Shown: piece by piece, positions 45,310-56,799 of the stretch
Layout: each line of letters begins with the position of its first letter
How positions within the stretch are numbered: position 1 is the stretch's first letter
Origin: Thalassotalea hakodatensis
GTDB lineage: Bacteria; Pseudomonadota; Gammaproteobacteria; Enterobacterales; Alteromonadaceae
Reading direction: 5' to 3'
Length of the DNA: 64,000 nucleotides
Assembly (NCBI RefSeq): GCF_030295995.1
Contig: NZ_AP027365.1
Location: 1,488,001 to 1,552,000, forward strand
Made by a program: the position numbers and the translations under genes
Notes under the pieces: model-generated
Told to the model about the DNA's origin: nothing
The model's input: only the letters and a program-made list of their open reading frames with translations
The model's database searches: none

Positions 45310-45399
45310 TTCACTTTTCAACACATGTCGATTGCCATAATAGCGTCATGCTGTTGTGGCAATCTGTTAAAACTTATTCGAATTTTGAGGAATTAACTC

Positions 45400-46233
45400 A
45401 TGGCAATTACTGCTGCTCTAGTTAAAGAATTACGTGAACGTACTGGCGCTGGTATGATGGATTGTAAGAAAGCCTTACAAGAAACTGACGGCGATATCGA
45501 TTTAGCCATTGAAAACATGCGTAAATCAGGCCAAGCGAAAGCTGCTAAAAAAGCAGGTAACATCGCTGCTGAAGGGCAAATCATGATCAAAGACGGTGCT
45601 CTAGTTGAAGTTAACTGTCAAACTGATTTTGTTGCAAAAGATGAAAACTTCTTAGCATTTGCTAATGAAGTTGTTGCTGCAGCTGCTGCGTCTAAGCCTT
45701 CAATTGAAGAGCTACAAGCACAATTTGAAGAAAAGCGTATCGCACTTGTTGCTAAAATTGGTGAAAATATCAATGTACGTCGTGTAGCTTATGTTAATGG
45801 TGCTTCTGCCTCTTATAAGCATGGCGCAAAAATTGGTGTTGTTGTAGCGGGTGAAGGTGATGCAGAATCACTTAAACACGTTGCAATGCATGTTGCGGCT
45901 TCAAAGCCTGAGTATGTAAACCCAGAAGATGTACCTGCTGAAGTTGTAGAGAAAGAAAAAGCAATTCAAATTGACATCGCAATGAACGAAGGTAAGCCTG
46001 CTGAAATCGCTGAAAAGATGGTTACAGGCCGTATGAAGAAGTTTACTGGTGAAATCTCACTTACTGGTCAAGCGTTCATCATGGAACCTAAGCGTACCGT
46101 TGGCGACGTATTAAAAGAGAAAGGCGTTTCTGTTTCTTCATTCATTCGCTTAGAAGTAGGTGAAGGTATTGAAAGAAAAGAAGAAGATTTTGCTGCTGAA
46201 GTTGAAGCACAAATTGCTGCGGCTAAATCTTAA
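45400..46233 (+). CDS. tsf: elongation factor Ts
   Basis: 277 residues; UBA-like N-terminus ([20 protein letters not shown]) and the [10 protein letters not shown] motif that inserts into EF-Tu to release GDP. Start ATG with TGAGGAATT upstream. Confidence 0.98.
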   Translation: MAITAALVKELRERTGAGMMDCKKALQETDGDIDLAIENMRKSGQAKAAKKAGNIAAEGQIMIKDGALVEVNCQTDFVAKDENFLAFANEVVAAAAASKPSIEELQAQFEEKRIALVAKIGENINVRRVAYVNGASASYKHGAKIGVVVAGEGDAESLKHVAMHVAASKPEYVNPEDVPAEVVEKEKAIQIDIAMNEGKPAEIAEKMVTGRMKKFTGEISLTGQAFIMEPKRTVGDVLKEKGVSVSSFIRLEVGEGIERKEEDFAAEVEAQIAAAKS

Positions 46234-46253
46234 TCGAAAGTTGGCTAATAATT

Positions 46254-46272
46254 GAGTGAAAACACTCTTTTT
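46254..46272 (+). terminator. weak intrinsic terminator after tsf
   Basis: GAGTG, AAAA, CACTC, then TTTTT. Confidence 0.55.
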
Positions 46273-46283
46273 ATTATTTAGAC

Positions 46284-46312
46284 TTCCGATAGTTCGCTAA
46301 ACGTATTAAAAT
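46284..46312 (+). promoter_or_regulatory. pyrH promoter nested in the tsf terminator
   Basis: TTCCGA, 17 bp, TAAAAT. Its start site would fall inside the left arm of the following hairpin, so transcripts from here escape that terminator. Confidence 0.45.
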
Positions 46313-46345
46313 AGCCGCGGTCATAAAACCGTGGCTATTTTTTTA
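46311..46345 (+). terminator. strong intrinsic terminator between tsf and pyrH
   Basis: ATAGCCGCGGT (46311-46321) pairs with ACCGTGGCTAT (46328-46338), one G:T pair, followed by seven T. Confidence 0.8.
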
Positions 46346-46387
46346 TCAGCTATATTAGCATTACATCAACACAGGAATGTTTTTTAT

Positions 46388-47128
46388 ATGAGCACCAATC
46401 CTAAACCAACATATCGTCGCATCCTATTAAAACTCAGTGGTGAAGCCTTAATGGGCGATGAAGGATTCGGTATCGATCCTAAAATATTGGATCGTATGGC
46501 ACAAGAAATTAAAGAACTTGTTGAAATGGATATACAAGTTGGACTTGTTATTGGTGGCGGAAATTTATTTCGCGGTGCGGGCCTTGCAGAAGCAGGGATG
46601 AATCGCGTAGTTGGTGACCAAATGGGTATGTTAGCGACAGTCATGAACGGTTTAGCCATGCGTGATGCGCTTCATCGTGCGTTTGTTAATGCGCGTTTGA
46701 TGTCAGCGATTGATTTAGCCGGGGTATGTGATACGTATAACTGGGCTGAAGCCATCAGTTTATTAAAGTCTGGCCGGGTCGTTATTTTCAGTGCAGGTAC
46801 TGGTAATCCGTTCTTTACAACTGATTCTGCAGCCTGCCTTAGAGGCATAGAAATTGAAGCTGATGTTGTTTTAAAAGCAACTAAAGTTGATGGTATCTTT
46901 TCTGATGATCCCGTAAAAAACCCTGAAGCTGAACTCTATAAACATTTAACGTACCAGGAAGTATTAGAAAAAGAATTAAAAGTAATGGACTTGGCGGCAT
47001 TTACTTTGGCTAGAGACCATAGTATGCCTTTACGTGTTTTTAACATGAATAAACCAGGTGCGTTGAAAGCTGTGATCATGGGGAACGAAGAAGGTACCAT
47101 CATAGATCATGCAGAAAACTTAGCATAA
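46388..47128 (+). CDS. pyrH: UMP kinase
   Basis: Phosphorylates UMP to UDP. 246 residues from the ATG at 46388, which has AGGAATG upstream; an in-frame ATG at 46331 lies in the terminator and is rejected. Amino-acid-kinase fold with [24 protein letters not shown] and the SDDPVKNP region. Confidence 0.97.
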   Translation: MSTNPKPTYRRILLKLSGEALMGDEGFGIDPKILDRMAQEIKELVEMDIQVGLVIGGGNLFRGAGLAEAGMNRVVGDQMGMLATVMNGLAMRDALHRAFVNARLMSAIDLAGVCDTYNWAEAISLLKSGRVVIFSAGTGNPFFTTDSAACLRGIEIEADVVLKATKVDGIFSDDPVKNPEAELYKHLTYQEVLEKELKVMDLAAFTLARDHSMPLRVFNMNKPGALKAVIMGNEEGTIIDHAENLA

Positions 47129-47152
47129 TTGTACAACGTAAGGATTATCAAC

Positions 47153-47710
47153 GTGATTGAAGAAATCAAACAAGATGCGCAAGAGCGCATGAAAAAAAGC
47201 ATTGATTCACTTAAAAATAGCTTAAATAAAGTAAGAACAGGCCGTGCCCATGCTTCACTTTTAGATAATATTACTATTGAGTATTATGGTGTTGATACGC
47301 CGCTTAATCAAGTGGGTAATGTTTCAGTTCCTGATGCTCGTACTATTGCAGTGACTGTTTTTGATAAAAGCATGATATCAGCAGTAGAGAAAGCAATTAT
47401 GTCCTCTGATCTAGGATTGAATCCTTCATCGCAAGGCACATTAATTCGAATCCCGTTACCGCCACTGACAGAAGAACGTCGTAAAGATTTAGTAAAAGTG
47501 GTAAAAGGTGAAGGTGAAAACGGCAAAATTGCTATTCGTAATATTCGTCGTGATGCAAATTCTGACATTAAAACACTGAATAAAGAAAAAGAAATTAGTG
47601 ATGATGAAATGCACCAGTCAGAAGATGAAGTGCAAAAAATTACCGATATTTATATCAAGCAAGTCGATGAAATTCTTGCTGATAAAGAAGCAGAGTTAAT
47701 GGAAATTTAA
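47153..47710 (+). CDS. frr: ribosome recycling factor
   Basis: 185 residues, the family length, from a GTG ([17 protein letters not shown]) with AAGGAT upstream. [11 protein letters not shown] and NIRRDAN motifs present. Splits post-termination ribosomes with EF-G. 24 bp after pyrH, so co-transcribed. Confidence 0.97.
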   Translation: MIEEIKQDAQERMKKSIDSLKNSLNKVRTGRAHASLLDNITIEYYGVDTPLNQVGNVSVPDARTIAVTVFDKSMISAVEKAIMSSDLGLNPSSQGTLIRIPLPPLTEERRKDLVKVVKGEGENGKIAIRNIRRDANSDIKTLNKEKEISDDEMHQSEDEVQKITDIYIKQVDEILADKEAELMEI

Positions 47711-47730
47711 CGCTTAAAAGTATGTAATAA

Positions 47731-47758
47731 CGTCGCAGCTACCACTGCGGCGTTTTTT
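47731..47758 (+). terminator. frr intrinsic terminator
   Basis: CGTCGCAG (47731-47738) with CTGCGGCG (47745-47752), then TTTTTT. Confidence 0.85.
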
Positions 47759-47787
47759 ATATCTTGTTGATTGTCAATGGAGTTTTT

Positions 47788-48540
47788 GTGTCACAATCAT
47801 TAAATGCTGACAATATTGATCTTACCCCCCAACATGTTGCCATCATCATGGACGGCAATGGTAGATGGGCGCAACAACGTGGTAAATCGCGTGTTGTGGG
47901 TCATAAAAATGGCGTCGAATCGGTTCGTGCTGTGGTTTCTACCGCGAGAAAACAAGGCGTGAAAGCGCTAACCTTGTTTGCTTTCAGTAGTGAAAATTGG
48001 CGTCGTCCGGAGCAAGAAGTAGGTGTATTAATGGATTTATTTATGTTAGTGCTAACGCGTGAAGTTAAGAAGCTACATAAAAATAATATCCGTTTCCAAG
48101 TTATTGGTGATACCTCAAAATTTTCATCCTCTTTGCAAGAGAAAATTACTGCAGCAGAAAAGCTAACACATAAGAACGATGCCATGGTATTGTCGGTGGC
48201 GGCAAATTATGGAGGTCGTTGGGATATCACTCAAGCGGCTCAAAAACTCGCCATTGAAGTTCAGCAGGGTAATATCGATGCGCAAGACATCACTGAGTCA
48301 AGCATTGATCAATATACCAGCTTAGCTGACTTGCCGGAGCTTGATTTGTTAATCAGAACTGGTGGTGATTACAGGATCAGTAATTTCTTATTATGGCAAG
48401 CAGCATATGCCGAGTTTTATTTTACCGATATTTTATGGCCTGATTTTCAAGAACAGGCTTTTTGTGAAGCTTTAGCAAGCTTTAGTGGCCGAGAAAGGCG
48501 CTTTGGTCAAACGGGTGACCAAGTTAAGGAAAACAGATAA
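47788..48540 (+). CDS. uppS: undecaprenyl diphosphate synthase
   Basis: Cis-prenyltransferase making the C55 carrier lipid for peptidoglycan and O-antigen. 250 residues from a GTG at 47788 with GGAG 5 bases before; an upstream ATG at 47764 overlaps the terminator region. [14 protein letters not shown] with the catalytic Asp, and the [11 protein letters not shown] motif. Confidence 0.96.
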   Translation: MSQSLNADNIDLTPQHVAIIMDGNGRWAQQRGKSRVVGHKNGVESVRAVVSTARKQGVKALTLFAFSSENWRRPEQEVGVLMDLFMLVLTREVKKLHKNNIRFQVIGDTSKFSSSLQEKITAAEKLTHKNDAMVLSVAANYGGRWDITQAAQKLAIEVQQGNIDAQDITESSIDQYTSLADLPELDLLIRTGGDYRISNFLLWQAAYAEFYFTDILWPDFQEQAFCEALASFSGRERRFGQTGDQVKENR

Positions 48541-48572
48541 CAACCAACAATTACATATATAAGGGTTATCTT

Positions 48573-49442
48573 TTGTTATTAAAACGTATTATTACAGCTT
48601 TGGCATTAGCCCCATTAGCAATTTGGGCTATTTTTTATATGTCGCTGGAACATTTTGCTTATTTCATTATGGTGGTGATGGCCATCGGAGCGTGGGAATG
48701 GGGGCCTTTAATGGGCTTTAAAAACAACCGTCGGCGTTTGGCGTTCGTTGTGGCCACTGTTACGTTAATTTCCTTATTATGGTATCAAATACCTTTGTTT
48801 GCGTTATGGCAAGATCCCATGGTGTTAAATCAACATGTCAGTTATTTATTATGGCTAGCTGTCGTGTGGTGGCTTTTATCTGCAACGTTAACATTTTTAT
48901 ACCCTCGGTGTAGTAAGTTTTGGTCAAGTCATCGCTCAGTGCGAGGTTTATTTGGTTGGTTAACACTTGTTCCTACTTGGCTTGCATTTATGGTGTTAAG
49001 AACAAATCATTATCAAGATGACCCATATCACGGTGCACAATTGATTATGTTTTTATTTTTGATGGTGTGGGCTGCAGATATCGGTGCTTATTTTGTTGGT
49101 AAGTCAATTGGTAAACATAAATTAATGCCCAACGTGAGCCCTGGTAAAACGATGGAAGGTTTTATTGGCGGTGTTATTTTTGCCTGTATATTAATTGCAA
49201 TAGCAGGGTATTTTTTGGATTGGCAAAGTAAACAATATTTAACGGCTATTGGTGTTACTGCCTTGATTACAACAATTTCAGTGCTTGGCGATTTAAATGA
49301 AAGTATGTTTAAACGACAAGCTGGCATTAAAGACAGTGGTTCTATTTTACCCGGTCATGGTGGTGTACTTGATCGTATTGACAGCTTAACGGCAACAGCC
49401 CCAATATTTGCTCTGTGTTACGCTTTTTTTGGATGGTCTTAA
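48573..49442 (+). CDS. cdsA: phosphatidate cytidylyltransferase
   Basis: Makes CDP-diacylglycerol for phospholipid synthesis. 289 residues, about eight membrane spans, C-terminal signature SMFKRQAGIKDSGSILPGHG with the catalytic Asp, and DRIDSL. Starts with TTG after AAGGG. Confidence 0.97.
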   Translation: MLLKRIITALALAPLAIWAIFYMSLEHFAYFIMVVMAIGAWEWGPLMGFKNNRRRLAFVVATVTLISLLWYQIPLFALWQDPMVLNQHVSYLLWLAVVWWLLSATLTFLYPRCSKFWSSHRSVRGLFGWLTLVPTWLAFMVLRTNHYQDDPYHGAQLIMFLFLMVWAADIGAYFVGKSIGKHKLMPNVSPGKTMEGFIGGVIFACILIAIAGYFLDWQSKQYLTAIGVTALITTISVLGDLNESMFKRQAGIKDSGSILPGHGGVLDRIDSLTATAPIFALCYAFFGWS

Positions 49443-49448
49443 AGTTAT

Positions 49449-50684
49449 ATGATACGTAACGTTTCAATTTTAGGGTCAACGGGCTCCATTGGCACCAATA
49501 CGCTTGACGTTATTAAGCGTCATAAAACCCAGTTCAATGTTGTGTCTTTATCTGCTAATAGTAATGTTGCTTTGATGCTAGAGCAATGCCAACAGTTTCT
49601 TCCTAAAACAGTCGTTATGGTAGACCCTACAGCTGCTGCCGACTTAAAAGCTCAATTAGCAAAAGTTTCACTCGAGCATATTCATGTAAATAGCGGTCAT
49701 GATGCACTTGTTGACATTGCTGGGTGTGAAAGTGTTGACACAGTGATGGCTGCCATTGTTGGTGCTTCAGGGTTATTACCAACCCTGTCAGCGGTTAAAG
49801 CCGGAAAGCGCGTATTGCTAGCGAATAAAGAAGCGTTAGTCACATCGGGACAAATTTTTATTGATGCTCTTAATAATTCACAAGCGCAATTATTGCCTAT
49901 TGACAGTGAACATAATGCAATATTCCAGTGTTTACCTTCCAATGAACAACAAGCGATAGGTCATTGTCAACTTAAGAAAAATGGCGTGAGTAAAGTGTTG
50001 CTTACCGGTTCAGGTGGACCGTTTAGAACACTCGATAAAGCAAAACTTCAACATGTTACGCCTGAACAAGCATGTTCACACCCTAACTGGGATATGGGGA
50101 AGAAAATATCGGTTGATTCGGCCACGATGATGAATAAAGGGTTGGAGTTTATCGAAGCAAAATGGTTATTTAATGTGTCTCCTGACGATATTCAAGTGGT
50201 ATTGCATCCGCAAAGTACCATTCATTCTATGGTGCAATATAAGGATGGCTCAGTTATCGCGCAAATGGGTAACCCTGATATGCGTACGCCTATCGCACAT
50301 GCTTTAGCCTTTCCTGACAGAATTGATGCGGGCGTAGAGCCGTTAGATTTTTTTAGCACCCCCTCGTTTGATTTTGAACAGCCAGATTATGAGCGCTATC
50401 CTAATTTGAAGTTAGCGATAGAGGCTTGCAAATATGGGCAAGGAGCATGCACCGCTTTAAATGCTGCGAACGAAGTTGCAGTATCTGCGTTTTTAGCTAA
50501 AGAAGTTAAATTTACCGATATTTTCAAAATAAATGAAACTTGTGTGAAAAATTTTGTCTCACAACAGGTAGAATCAATTGAAGAGGTTGTGGCATTGGAT
50601 ATACTCGTTCGTGAGTTTGCCAGAGAACAAGTGTTAATGATAATGAAAGCTGGTAGTGACAAAAATAAGGTAAGTAATTCATGA
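49449..50684 (+). CDS. dxr: 1-deoxy-D-xylulose-5-phosphate reductoisomerase
   Basis: Second step of the MEP isoprenoid pathway. 411 residues with [13 protein letters not shown] (NADPH), [15 protein letters not shown] metal-binding Asp/Glu, and [14 protein letters not shown]. Overlaps the rseP start by four bases (ATGA). Confidence 0.97.
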   Translation: MIRNVSILGSTGSIGTNTLDVIKRHKTQFNVVSLSANSNVALMLEQCQQFLPKTVVMVDPTAAADLKAQLAKVSLEHIHVNSGHDALVDIAGCESVDTVMAAIVGASGLLPTLSAVKAGKRVLLANKEALVTSGQIFIDALNNSQAQLLPIDSEHNAIFQCLPSNEQQAIGHCQLKKNGVSKVLLTGSGGPFRTLDKAKLQHVTPEQACSHPNWDMGKKISVDSATMMNKGLEFIEAKWLFNVSPDDIQVVLHPQSTIHSMVQYKDGSVIAQMGNPDMRTPIAHALAFPDRIDAGVEPLDFFSTPSFDFEQPDYERYPNLKLAIEACKYGQGACTALNAANEVAVSAFLAKEVKFTDIFKINETCVKNFVSQQVESIEEVVALDILVREFAREQVLMIMKAGSDKNKVSNS

Positions 50685-52036
50685 TTGAATTTTTATGGAA
50701 TCTTTTGTCTTTTATCGTAGCATTGGGCATTTTAATTACCGTTCATGAATATGGCCACTTTTGGGTTGCGCGTAAAAATGGCGTGAAAGTACATCGCTTT
50801 GCTATCGGTTTCGGTAAACCCTTATGGCGAATCTATGACAAACATGGCACTGAGTTTGTTATTGCAATGATCCCGCTTGGCGGTTACGTGAAAATGCTAG
50901 ATGAGCGTGTGGATGACGTTGATGATGCAGATAAACATGCCACTTTTAATAGTAAAACAGTTTATCAACGCATTGCGATTGTTGCTGCTGGACCATTAGC
51001 CAACTTTCTTTTTGCCATTGTCGCTTTTTATTTAATGTTTATTCTTGGTATGCCAAGTGTAAAGCCCGTGATTGGGCAAATAACGCCATCGTCCATTGCT
51101 GAACAGGCATTGTTAACGCCTAATAGTGAAATAGTAGAAGTAGCAGGACAACATACCATTGATTGGCAAGCAGTAAATTTAGCGTTAATTGCTAATATGG
51201 GCGAAGAAACCATTGCTATTAAAACACGATCAAGCGATAGTGCCTCAGTAAGAGAGTATCAATTAAATACCACCGATTGGCAGTTTTCACCAGAAAAGCA
51301 ATCAGCGATAGAAAGTATCGGCTTACGACCATATATGCCGAAAACGTATACTGAGATTGCGCTAGTTGAGGAAAATAGCCCAGCCGATAAAGCAGGTTTA
51401 CAAGAGTCAGATCAAATACTTGCGATTGAAAATGAAAAAATTAAAGATAATTGGCATAAATTTACGGAACTAATTAAAAGCTACCCCAATCAAACCATCG
51501 TGCTCGACGTAGAACGTGCCGGAAAATTGCTTACTATTGACGTTACGCCACAGGCAAGAGACGTAAATGGTAAAACGGTTGGTTATTTAGGTTTAGCACC
51601 CAAGGTTGATCCTTACCCAAAAGCGTATCAAATAGAGATATCGTACGGTATATTTGACGCCTTAACGCAAAGTTTAGTAAAAACATGGCAACTTGTGACA
51701 CTAAGTTTTGATATGATAGGTAAATTATTGACGGGTGATGTATCAGTCAAGAATTTAAGCGGTCCGATAGCAATAGCTCAAGGTGCTGGTGATCATGCAG
51801 GTTATGGTTTTGTTTATTTTTTAGGCTTTTTAGCGCTAATTAGTATTAATTTAGGCATAATTAACATTTTACCGGTTCCAGTACTTGATGGCGGACATTT
51901 AGTTTATTACTTTATAGAGCTTTTAACGGGTAAACCGGTATCAGAAAAAGTACAAGAAATAGGTTTTAAATTTGGTACACTAGCCATATTGGGCTTGATG
52001 AGTATCGCTCTTTTTAACGATTTATCGCGGTTATAA
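50681..52036 (+). CDS. rseP: site-2 intramembrane protease RseP
   Basis: Cleaves RseA to free sigma-E under envelope stress. 451 residues, HEYGH zinc motif in the first span, two PDZ domains (about 120-300), and [13 protein letters not shown] near the C-terminus with the third metal ligand. Neighbour bamA is a sigma-E target in many species. Confidence 0.97.
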   Translation: MIEFLWNLLSFIVALGILITVHEYGHFWVARKNGVKVHRFAIGFGKPLWRIYDKHGTEFVIAMIPLGGYVKMLDERVDDVDDADKHATFNSKTVYQRIAIVAAGPLANFLFAIVAFYLMFILGMPSVKPVIGQITPSSIAEQALLTPNSEIVEVAGQHTIDWQAVNLALIANMGEETIAIKTRSSDSASVREYQLNTTDWQFSPEKQSAIESIGLRPYMPKTYTEIALVEENSPADKAGLQESDQILAIENEKIKDNWHKFTELIKSYPNQTIVLDVERAGKLLTIDVTPQARDVNGKTVGYLGLAPKVDPYPKAYQIEISYGIFDALTQSLVKTWQLVTLSFDMIGKLLTGDVSVKNLSGPIAIAQGAGDHAGYGFVYFLGFLALISINLGIINILPVPVLDGGHLVYYFIELLTGKPVSEKVQEIGFKFGTLAILGLMSIALFNDLSRL

Positions 52037-52065
52037 ATAACAATAAGTAGTTAAGTTTAGTTTTT

Positions 52066-54534
52066 ATGATGATGAAAAAAATAGCCTTTGCGGTAATGTT
52101 AGCTGCCACAGGTACAAACGCTCAAGCAGCGGAAGAATTTCAAGTAGAAGACATTCAAGTAAAAGGGTTACAACGTGTAGCACTAGGTGCAGCGTTAACA
52201 CATATACCTTTTAATGTTGGTGATACATTAAATGAATTTCGTATCTCACAATCGATAAAGTCTTTATATAAGTCAGGGCACTTTAATGATATTTCTGTTT
52301 ATCGTAATGGTAAACGTGTCATTTTTAGAGTTCGTGAGCGTGAAACTATCAGTGAAATTACTTTTGAAGGTAATAGTGATCTGAAAGAAGAACAGCTTGT
52401 TGAAAGTCTAGAAGGGCAAGATATTCGCGTTGGTGAAACACTCGATCGAACGGTTATCACTAACTTAGAATCTGGCTTAGAAGACTTTTATCATGGTGTT
52501 GGTAAATATAATGCTGATGTAAAAGCAGAAATTACGCATTTACCTCGCAACCGTGTTAACTTGAAATTTGTTTTTACTGAAGGTGATGCTGCTGCCATTC
52601 AACGCATTAATGTTGTTGGTAATGATGTTTTTACTGATGATCAATTACTTGAACGAATAGAATTAACCTATGATTCTCCTTGGTGGGATTTCATGGCGCA
52701 AGATCGTTATCAAAAGCAGAAACTACAAGGTGATATGGAAACGATCGAAAGTTATTACTTAGATCGCGGTTACCTTCAATATCGCGTTGATTCTACTCAA
52801 GTATCAATGACACCTGACAAAAAAGCTGTTTATATCACGCTAAATGTATCGGAAGGTGAGCAGTACACAGTCAGCGAAGTAGATTTCATCGGCGATATGG
52901 CTGGTTTTGAAAAAACTATTCGTGCGATTAACCCTTTACGCGCTGAAAAACTATATAACGGTGCTGAAGTTACTTACACCGAAGAAACAATAAGTAAATT
53001 TCTCGGGCGTTTCGGTTACGCTTATCCTAAAGTAACCACGATCCCAGAGATAAACGAAGAAGACAAAACAGTTAAACTCACTATTTCTGTTGACCCTGGA
53101 AAACGAATTTATGTAAATCGCATAAACTTTTCTGGTAATAACGTTACTGCTGACCGCGTGTTACGTCGTGAAATGCGTCAAATGGAAGGTGCTTGGTTAT
53201 CAAACGCTTTGGTAGAAAATTCAAAAGCATGGTTAATGCGACTTCCTTATATGGAAGAGGTTGAATTTGAAACGGTACAATTACCTGAAGAAGATGACTT
53301 AGTTGATGTTAACTTTAGTGTTAAAGAACAGCCTTCTGGGTCGTTTACCGCAGGTATTGGTTATGGCTCAGCCACAAAACTAAGCTTAAATGCAGGTATT
53401 CAGCAAAATAACTTTTTAGGTACAGGTAACCGTTTAGCCTTCAATATTAATACCGTAAGCTATTCACGTGCTGTGAGTATTTCTTATACAGACCCCTACT
53501 TTACTACAGATGCTATCTCACTTGGTGGAACCTTGTTTTACAATGAGTTTGACGCGGGTAGTGCAAACTTGGTGGAATACAACAATAAAACGTATGGCCT
53601 AGGGGTAAACTTTGGTTTCCCTATTAATGAATATGTCCGTTTAAACTTTGGTATAGGTTATAAGCATAACGGTATTACTCGATTACAAACGTATGAGCAA
53701 ATTCAACGTTTTTATGAGTTGTATTCTGATCCAAGTGATCCTGATGCAGGCTTAGCATTTGATAACTTTGATATTACCGCGGCTATTTCTCGTTCTACAT
53801 TAAACCGTGGTACGTTCCCAACAGCGGGTTCGCAACAAACCTTATCGTATAAAATGACCACGCCTAACTCTGATACTAATTATTTTAAAATTAATTTAGA
53901 TACTAAGTGGTATTTCCCAATCGCACGTGGCTGGAGCTTTAAAACGAGCTTAAATTTAGGTTATGGTAACGGCTATGATACGATAAACGGTAGTGATCAA
54001 ATGTTACCGTTCTGGGAGAATTTCAGAGCGGGTGGTGGTTCAGATACCTTACGTGGTTTTGAAACTAACATTGTTGGTCCTCGCGCAATATTTAGGTATC
54101 CTACCTCTATTCCAGGAACACCTGACCCTGTTGGCGGCGGTGGTTGCTGTTTAGGACCAGATCATGATGTAATTGACGTATCACAACGTTCAGTTGGTGG
54201 TAATGCCATTGCATTAGCCGGTATTGAATTAATTGTTCCTACGCCATTCTTAGATGAAGGCTTTGCAAATAGTGTCAGAACAAGCTTCTTCATTGATGCG
54301 GGTAATGTATGGAATACTGAGTTTGATATGAACGATTATCAAGACTTAGCAGCGAGAGAATTGGTAAAAGTAGATGATTATTCAGATGTTGGACGTTTTA
54401 GAGCCTCTGGTGGTTTATCTATACAATGGTTGTCGCCCATGGGGCCGATGATTTTTAGTTTTGCTAAAACCCTTAAAGAAGAAGAAGGCGATGATACTAA
54501 ATTCTTTAACTTTAATATTGGCAAAACCTTTTAA
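52066..54534 (+). CDS. bamA: outer membrane protein assembly factor BamA
   Basis: Central barrel of the BAM complex. 822 residues: signal peptide (ending AQAA), five POTRA domains (about 22-425), and a C-terminal 16-strand barrel ending in Phe. The L6 loop motif is LRGFE, corresponding to VRGF. A loop after it contains GGGGCC, a possible extracellular disulfide that is not standard in enteric BamA. Confidence 0.97.
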   Translation: MMMKKIAFAVMLAATGTNAQAAEEFQVEDIQVKGLQRVALGAALTHIPFNVGDTLNEFRISQSIKSLYKSGHFNDISVYRNGKRVIFRVRERETISEITFEGNSDLKEEQLVESLEGQDIRVGETLDRTVITNLESGLEDFYHGVGKYNADVKAEITHLPRNRVNLKFVFTEGDAAAIQRINVVGNDVFTDDQLLERIELTYDSPWWDFMAQDRYQKQKLQGDMETIESYYLDRGYLQYRVDSTQVSMTPDKKAVYITLNVSEGEQYTVSEVDFIGDMAGFEKTIRAINPLRAEKLYNGAEVTYTEETISKFLGRFGYAYPKVTTIPEINEEDKTVKLTISVDPGKRIYVNRINFSGNNVTADRVLRREMRQMEGAWLSNALVENSKAWLMRLPYMEEVEFETVQLPEEDDLVDVNFSVKEQPSGSFTAGIGYGSATKLSLNAGIQQNNFLGTGNRLAFNINTVSYSRAVSISYTDPYFTTDAISLGGTLFYNEFDAGSANLVEYNNKTYGLGVNFGFPINEYVRLNFGIGYKHNGITRLQTYEQIQRFYELYSDPSDPDAGLAFDNFDITAAISRSTLNRGTFPTAGSQQTLSYKMTTPNSDTNYFKINLDTKWYFPIARGWSFKTSLNLGYGNGYDTINGSDQMLPFWENFRAGGGSDTLRGFETNIVGPRAIFRYPTSIPGTPDPVGGGGCCLGPDHDVIDVSQRSVGGNAIALAGIELIVPTPFLDEGFANSVRTSFFIDAGNVWNTEFDMNDYQDLAARELVKVDDYSDVGRFRASGGLSIQWLSPMGPMIFSFAKTLKEEEGDDTKFFNFNIGKTF

Positions 54535-54595
54535 ACGAAATTTTAAACCTTATATAAAAATAAATAGAAGCGAATTTACGAGCTAGGAGATTACA

Positions 54596-55117
54596 TTGAA
54601 AAAGTTATTTAAATCGGTTGCATTGGCAACAATTGCTTCAAGTGCATTATTATCGGGCGCAGCAAGTGCTGCAGATCAAAAAGTTGCCGTGGTTAATTTT
54701 CAACAAGTAATGCAACAAATACCGCAGACTGATGCGTTAAGACAACGATTAGAAGCAGAATTCAAAGATTCGCGTGCTGAATTAGAGCAACTTAAAAAAG
54801 ATTTTGAATATTTTCAAAATAAAAAAGAACGTGATGCTGAGCTAATGTCAGAAAAACAAAAAACTGATTTAGACAAGCAAATTGCTGATACGTATCGTGC
54901 GTACCAGGAAAAAGGTCAAAAATTACAGAAAGACGCAGGTGCATTGCAAAACCAAGAAACTAATAAGCTTTTGGCGTTAATTGGTCAAACGGTTGAGTCG
55001 ATTGCGGCGAAAGAAAAGTTTGATTTAGTGATCAGAAGAGAAGCGCTTGTATTTGTTAATCCTGATACAGATATTTCTGCACAAGTGATCGAACAAGTGA
55101 GTAAGTTACAAAACTAA
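54596..55117 (+). CDS. skp: periplasmic chaperone Skp/OmpH
   Basis: 173 residues: signal peptide (ending ASAA), then the coiled-coil tentacle region with RLEAEFKDSRAELEQLKKDF. Carries unfolded outer-membrane proteins to BamA. Starts with TTG after TAGGAG. Ends with a strong terminator, so lpxD is a separate unit. Confidence 0.95.
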   Translation: MKKLFKSVALATIASSALLSGAASAADQKVAVVNFQQVMQQIPQTDALRQRLEAEFKDSRAELEQLKKDFEYFQNKKERDAELMSEKQKTDLDKQIADTYRAYQEKGQKLQKDAGALQNQETNKLLALIGQTVESIAAKEKFDLVIRREALVFVNPDTDISAQVIEQVSKLQN

Positions 55118-55147
55118 TTTGAATTTATTCATATTTTGAGTTAATTA

Positions 55148-55186
55148 ATAAAGCGCTGTTTTTTAACAGCGCTTTATTTTTTTTTG
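55148..55186 (+). terminator. skp intrinsic terminator
   Basis: ATAAAGCGCTGTT (55148-55160), four-base loop, AACAGCGCTTTAT (55165-55177), then nine T. Perfect 13-bp stem. Confidence 0.92.
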
Positions 55187-55724
55187 TTAAATCATATAGA
55201 ATTACAATGACATTAAACATCGAATTAATAACATTTGATTTAAACAGCGATTCTCTTAACTGATTTGATAAAAAATTAAATGCTGAGGAGGCGCTTTAAA
55301 TAAAACATTAACCAAAGTACAGGTTAATTAATGCGATAAAAACGTGAAAAAACAGATAAAAATACCGACTCAGCGTATTTTAGTTATCCACATCTGATGT
55401 TAAATAGCCTACAATTAATCATATTATTGCTAGAGGCTATTGACCGTTGTTCATCTGTTTTGCAATAGGTTATTTTTAATGCTAACAGAGCTATATGAAT
55501 CACGTTTGGTATATCCAAATAAAAGCATGCTAATACCGCTACTGTTAACAGTACTATTGTTCAAAGACTGAGACTTAAATTGCTTACTCTATGGTAAAAA
55601 AACAGTTGGTTTAGGTGACTAAATGGCACTATTTCCACCTTGAGATAAGCGACATATTCTATCATTCGAATGATTGAACACAGATAATAGACCCTAGGTC
55701 CTTGAAAAAAGAAAATTGTTTATC
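55187..55724 (+). other. gene-free interval between skp and lpxD
   Basis: About 540 bp where these genes normally abut. It must hold the promoter of the lpxD-fabZ-lpxA-lpxB run, which I cannot place with confidence. A 30-codon frame (55479-55571) has no ribosome binding site. The palindrome CATTCGAATG lies near 55663. No RNA family is recognised. Confidence 0.5.
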
Positions 55725-56759
55725 ATGAGTTATACACTTGAAGAAATTGCACAAAAAATAGGCGCGACAGTAAAAGGTGATCCTACTTGTTCGGTCAATA
55801 AACTTGCGACATTATCAGAAGCTCAATCTGGTGACATCGCCTTTTTATCGAATACTAAGTATCAACAGCAACTTGAATCAACTAATGCTTCTGCCGTTAT
55901 ACTTTCATCAGAGTGTGCTGAAAGTTGCCTAACTAATGCATTAGTAATGAAGAACCCTTACTTAGGTTATGCATTGGTTGCACAGTTACTTGATACAACA
56001 CCAGCGCCAGCGTCTTCGATACACCCTAGCGCTGTTATCGAAGATGACGTTATTATTGGTAAACATGTTGCTATTGGTGCAAATGCCGTTATAGAGGCCG
56101 GTGCGGTGCTCGAAGATAATGTGTGTATTGGTGCAGGTTGTTTTATTGGGAAAAAAGCCCAAATTGGTCGACATACTCAGCTGTGGGCTAATGTCACTAT
56201 TTATCATAATGTCAATATAGGTAAAAATTGTTTAATACAAGCCAATACCGTGATTGGCTCAGATGGCTTTGGCTATGCAAACGAGCGAGGGAAGTGGATT
56301 AAAATCCCGCAACTAGGTACTGTTATCATTGGTAATAATGTTGAAATTGGTGCGAGTACAACGATTGATCGAGGCGCATTAGGTAATACTGTGATTAAAG
56401 ATGGCGTGATTATCGATAATCAAATTCAAATTGCACATAATGTTACTATTGGTGAAGGTACCGCGATGGCGGCCTGTAGTGTTATCGCTGGTAGCACAAC
56501 TATTGGAAAAAATTGCACTATCGCAGGGCTTGTTGGTATAAACGGTCATATAACAATCGCTGACGGGTGTATTTTTACTGGCATGACAATGGTTACCAAA
56601 GATATACCAAAAGGTGGTGTTTATTCATCGGGCGCACCTTGTCAGCCAAATAAAGAATGGCATAAAACTAACGCAAGAATTAGAAAGCTAGAGGCAACTA
56701 ATGCTAAAATAAAAGCATTAGAGCAGCAAATAAAAGCACTGACTGCTAACGTAAACTAG
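55725..56759 (+). CDS. lpxD: UDP-3-O-acylglucosamine N-acyltransferase
   Basis: Third step of lipid A synthesis. 344 residues: N-terminal uridine-binding domain ([19 protein letters not shown]), left-handed beta-helix of hexapeptide repeats with catalytic His in QIAHNVTIG, and a C-terminal helix. ATG at 55725 chosen; a TTG 9 bases earlier is less likely. Confidence 0.96.
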   Translation: MSYTLEEIAQKIGATVKGDPTCSVNKLATLSEAQSGDIAFLSNTKYQQQLESTNASAVILSSECAESCLTNALVMKNPYLGYALVAQLLDTTPAPASSIHPSAVIEDDVIIGKHVAIGANAVIEAGAVLEDNVCIGAGCFIGKKAQIGRHTQLWANVTIYHNVNIGKNCLIQANTVIGSDGFGYANERGKWIKIPQLGTVIIGNNVEIGASTTIDRGALGNTVIKDGVIIDNQIQIAHNVTIGEGTAMAACSVIAGSTTIGKNCTIAGLVGINGHITIADGCIFTGMTMVTKDIPKGGVYSSGAPCQPNKEWHKTNARIRKLEATNAKIKALEQQIKALTANVN

Positions 56760-56799
56760 GTGTAGTAAACCTAGATAATAAGTAGAAAAGGACATTAAA

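Noticed and set aside
55479-55571. 30-codon hydrophobic frame between skp and lpxD
   Set aside because: No ribosome binding site and no way to judge conservation; too short to call.
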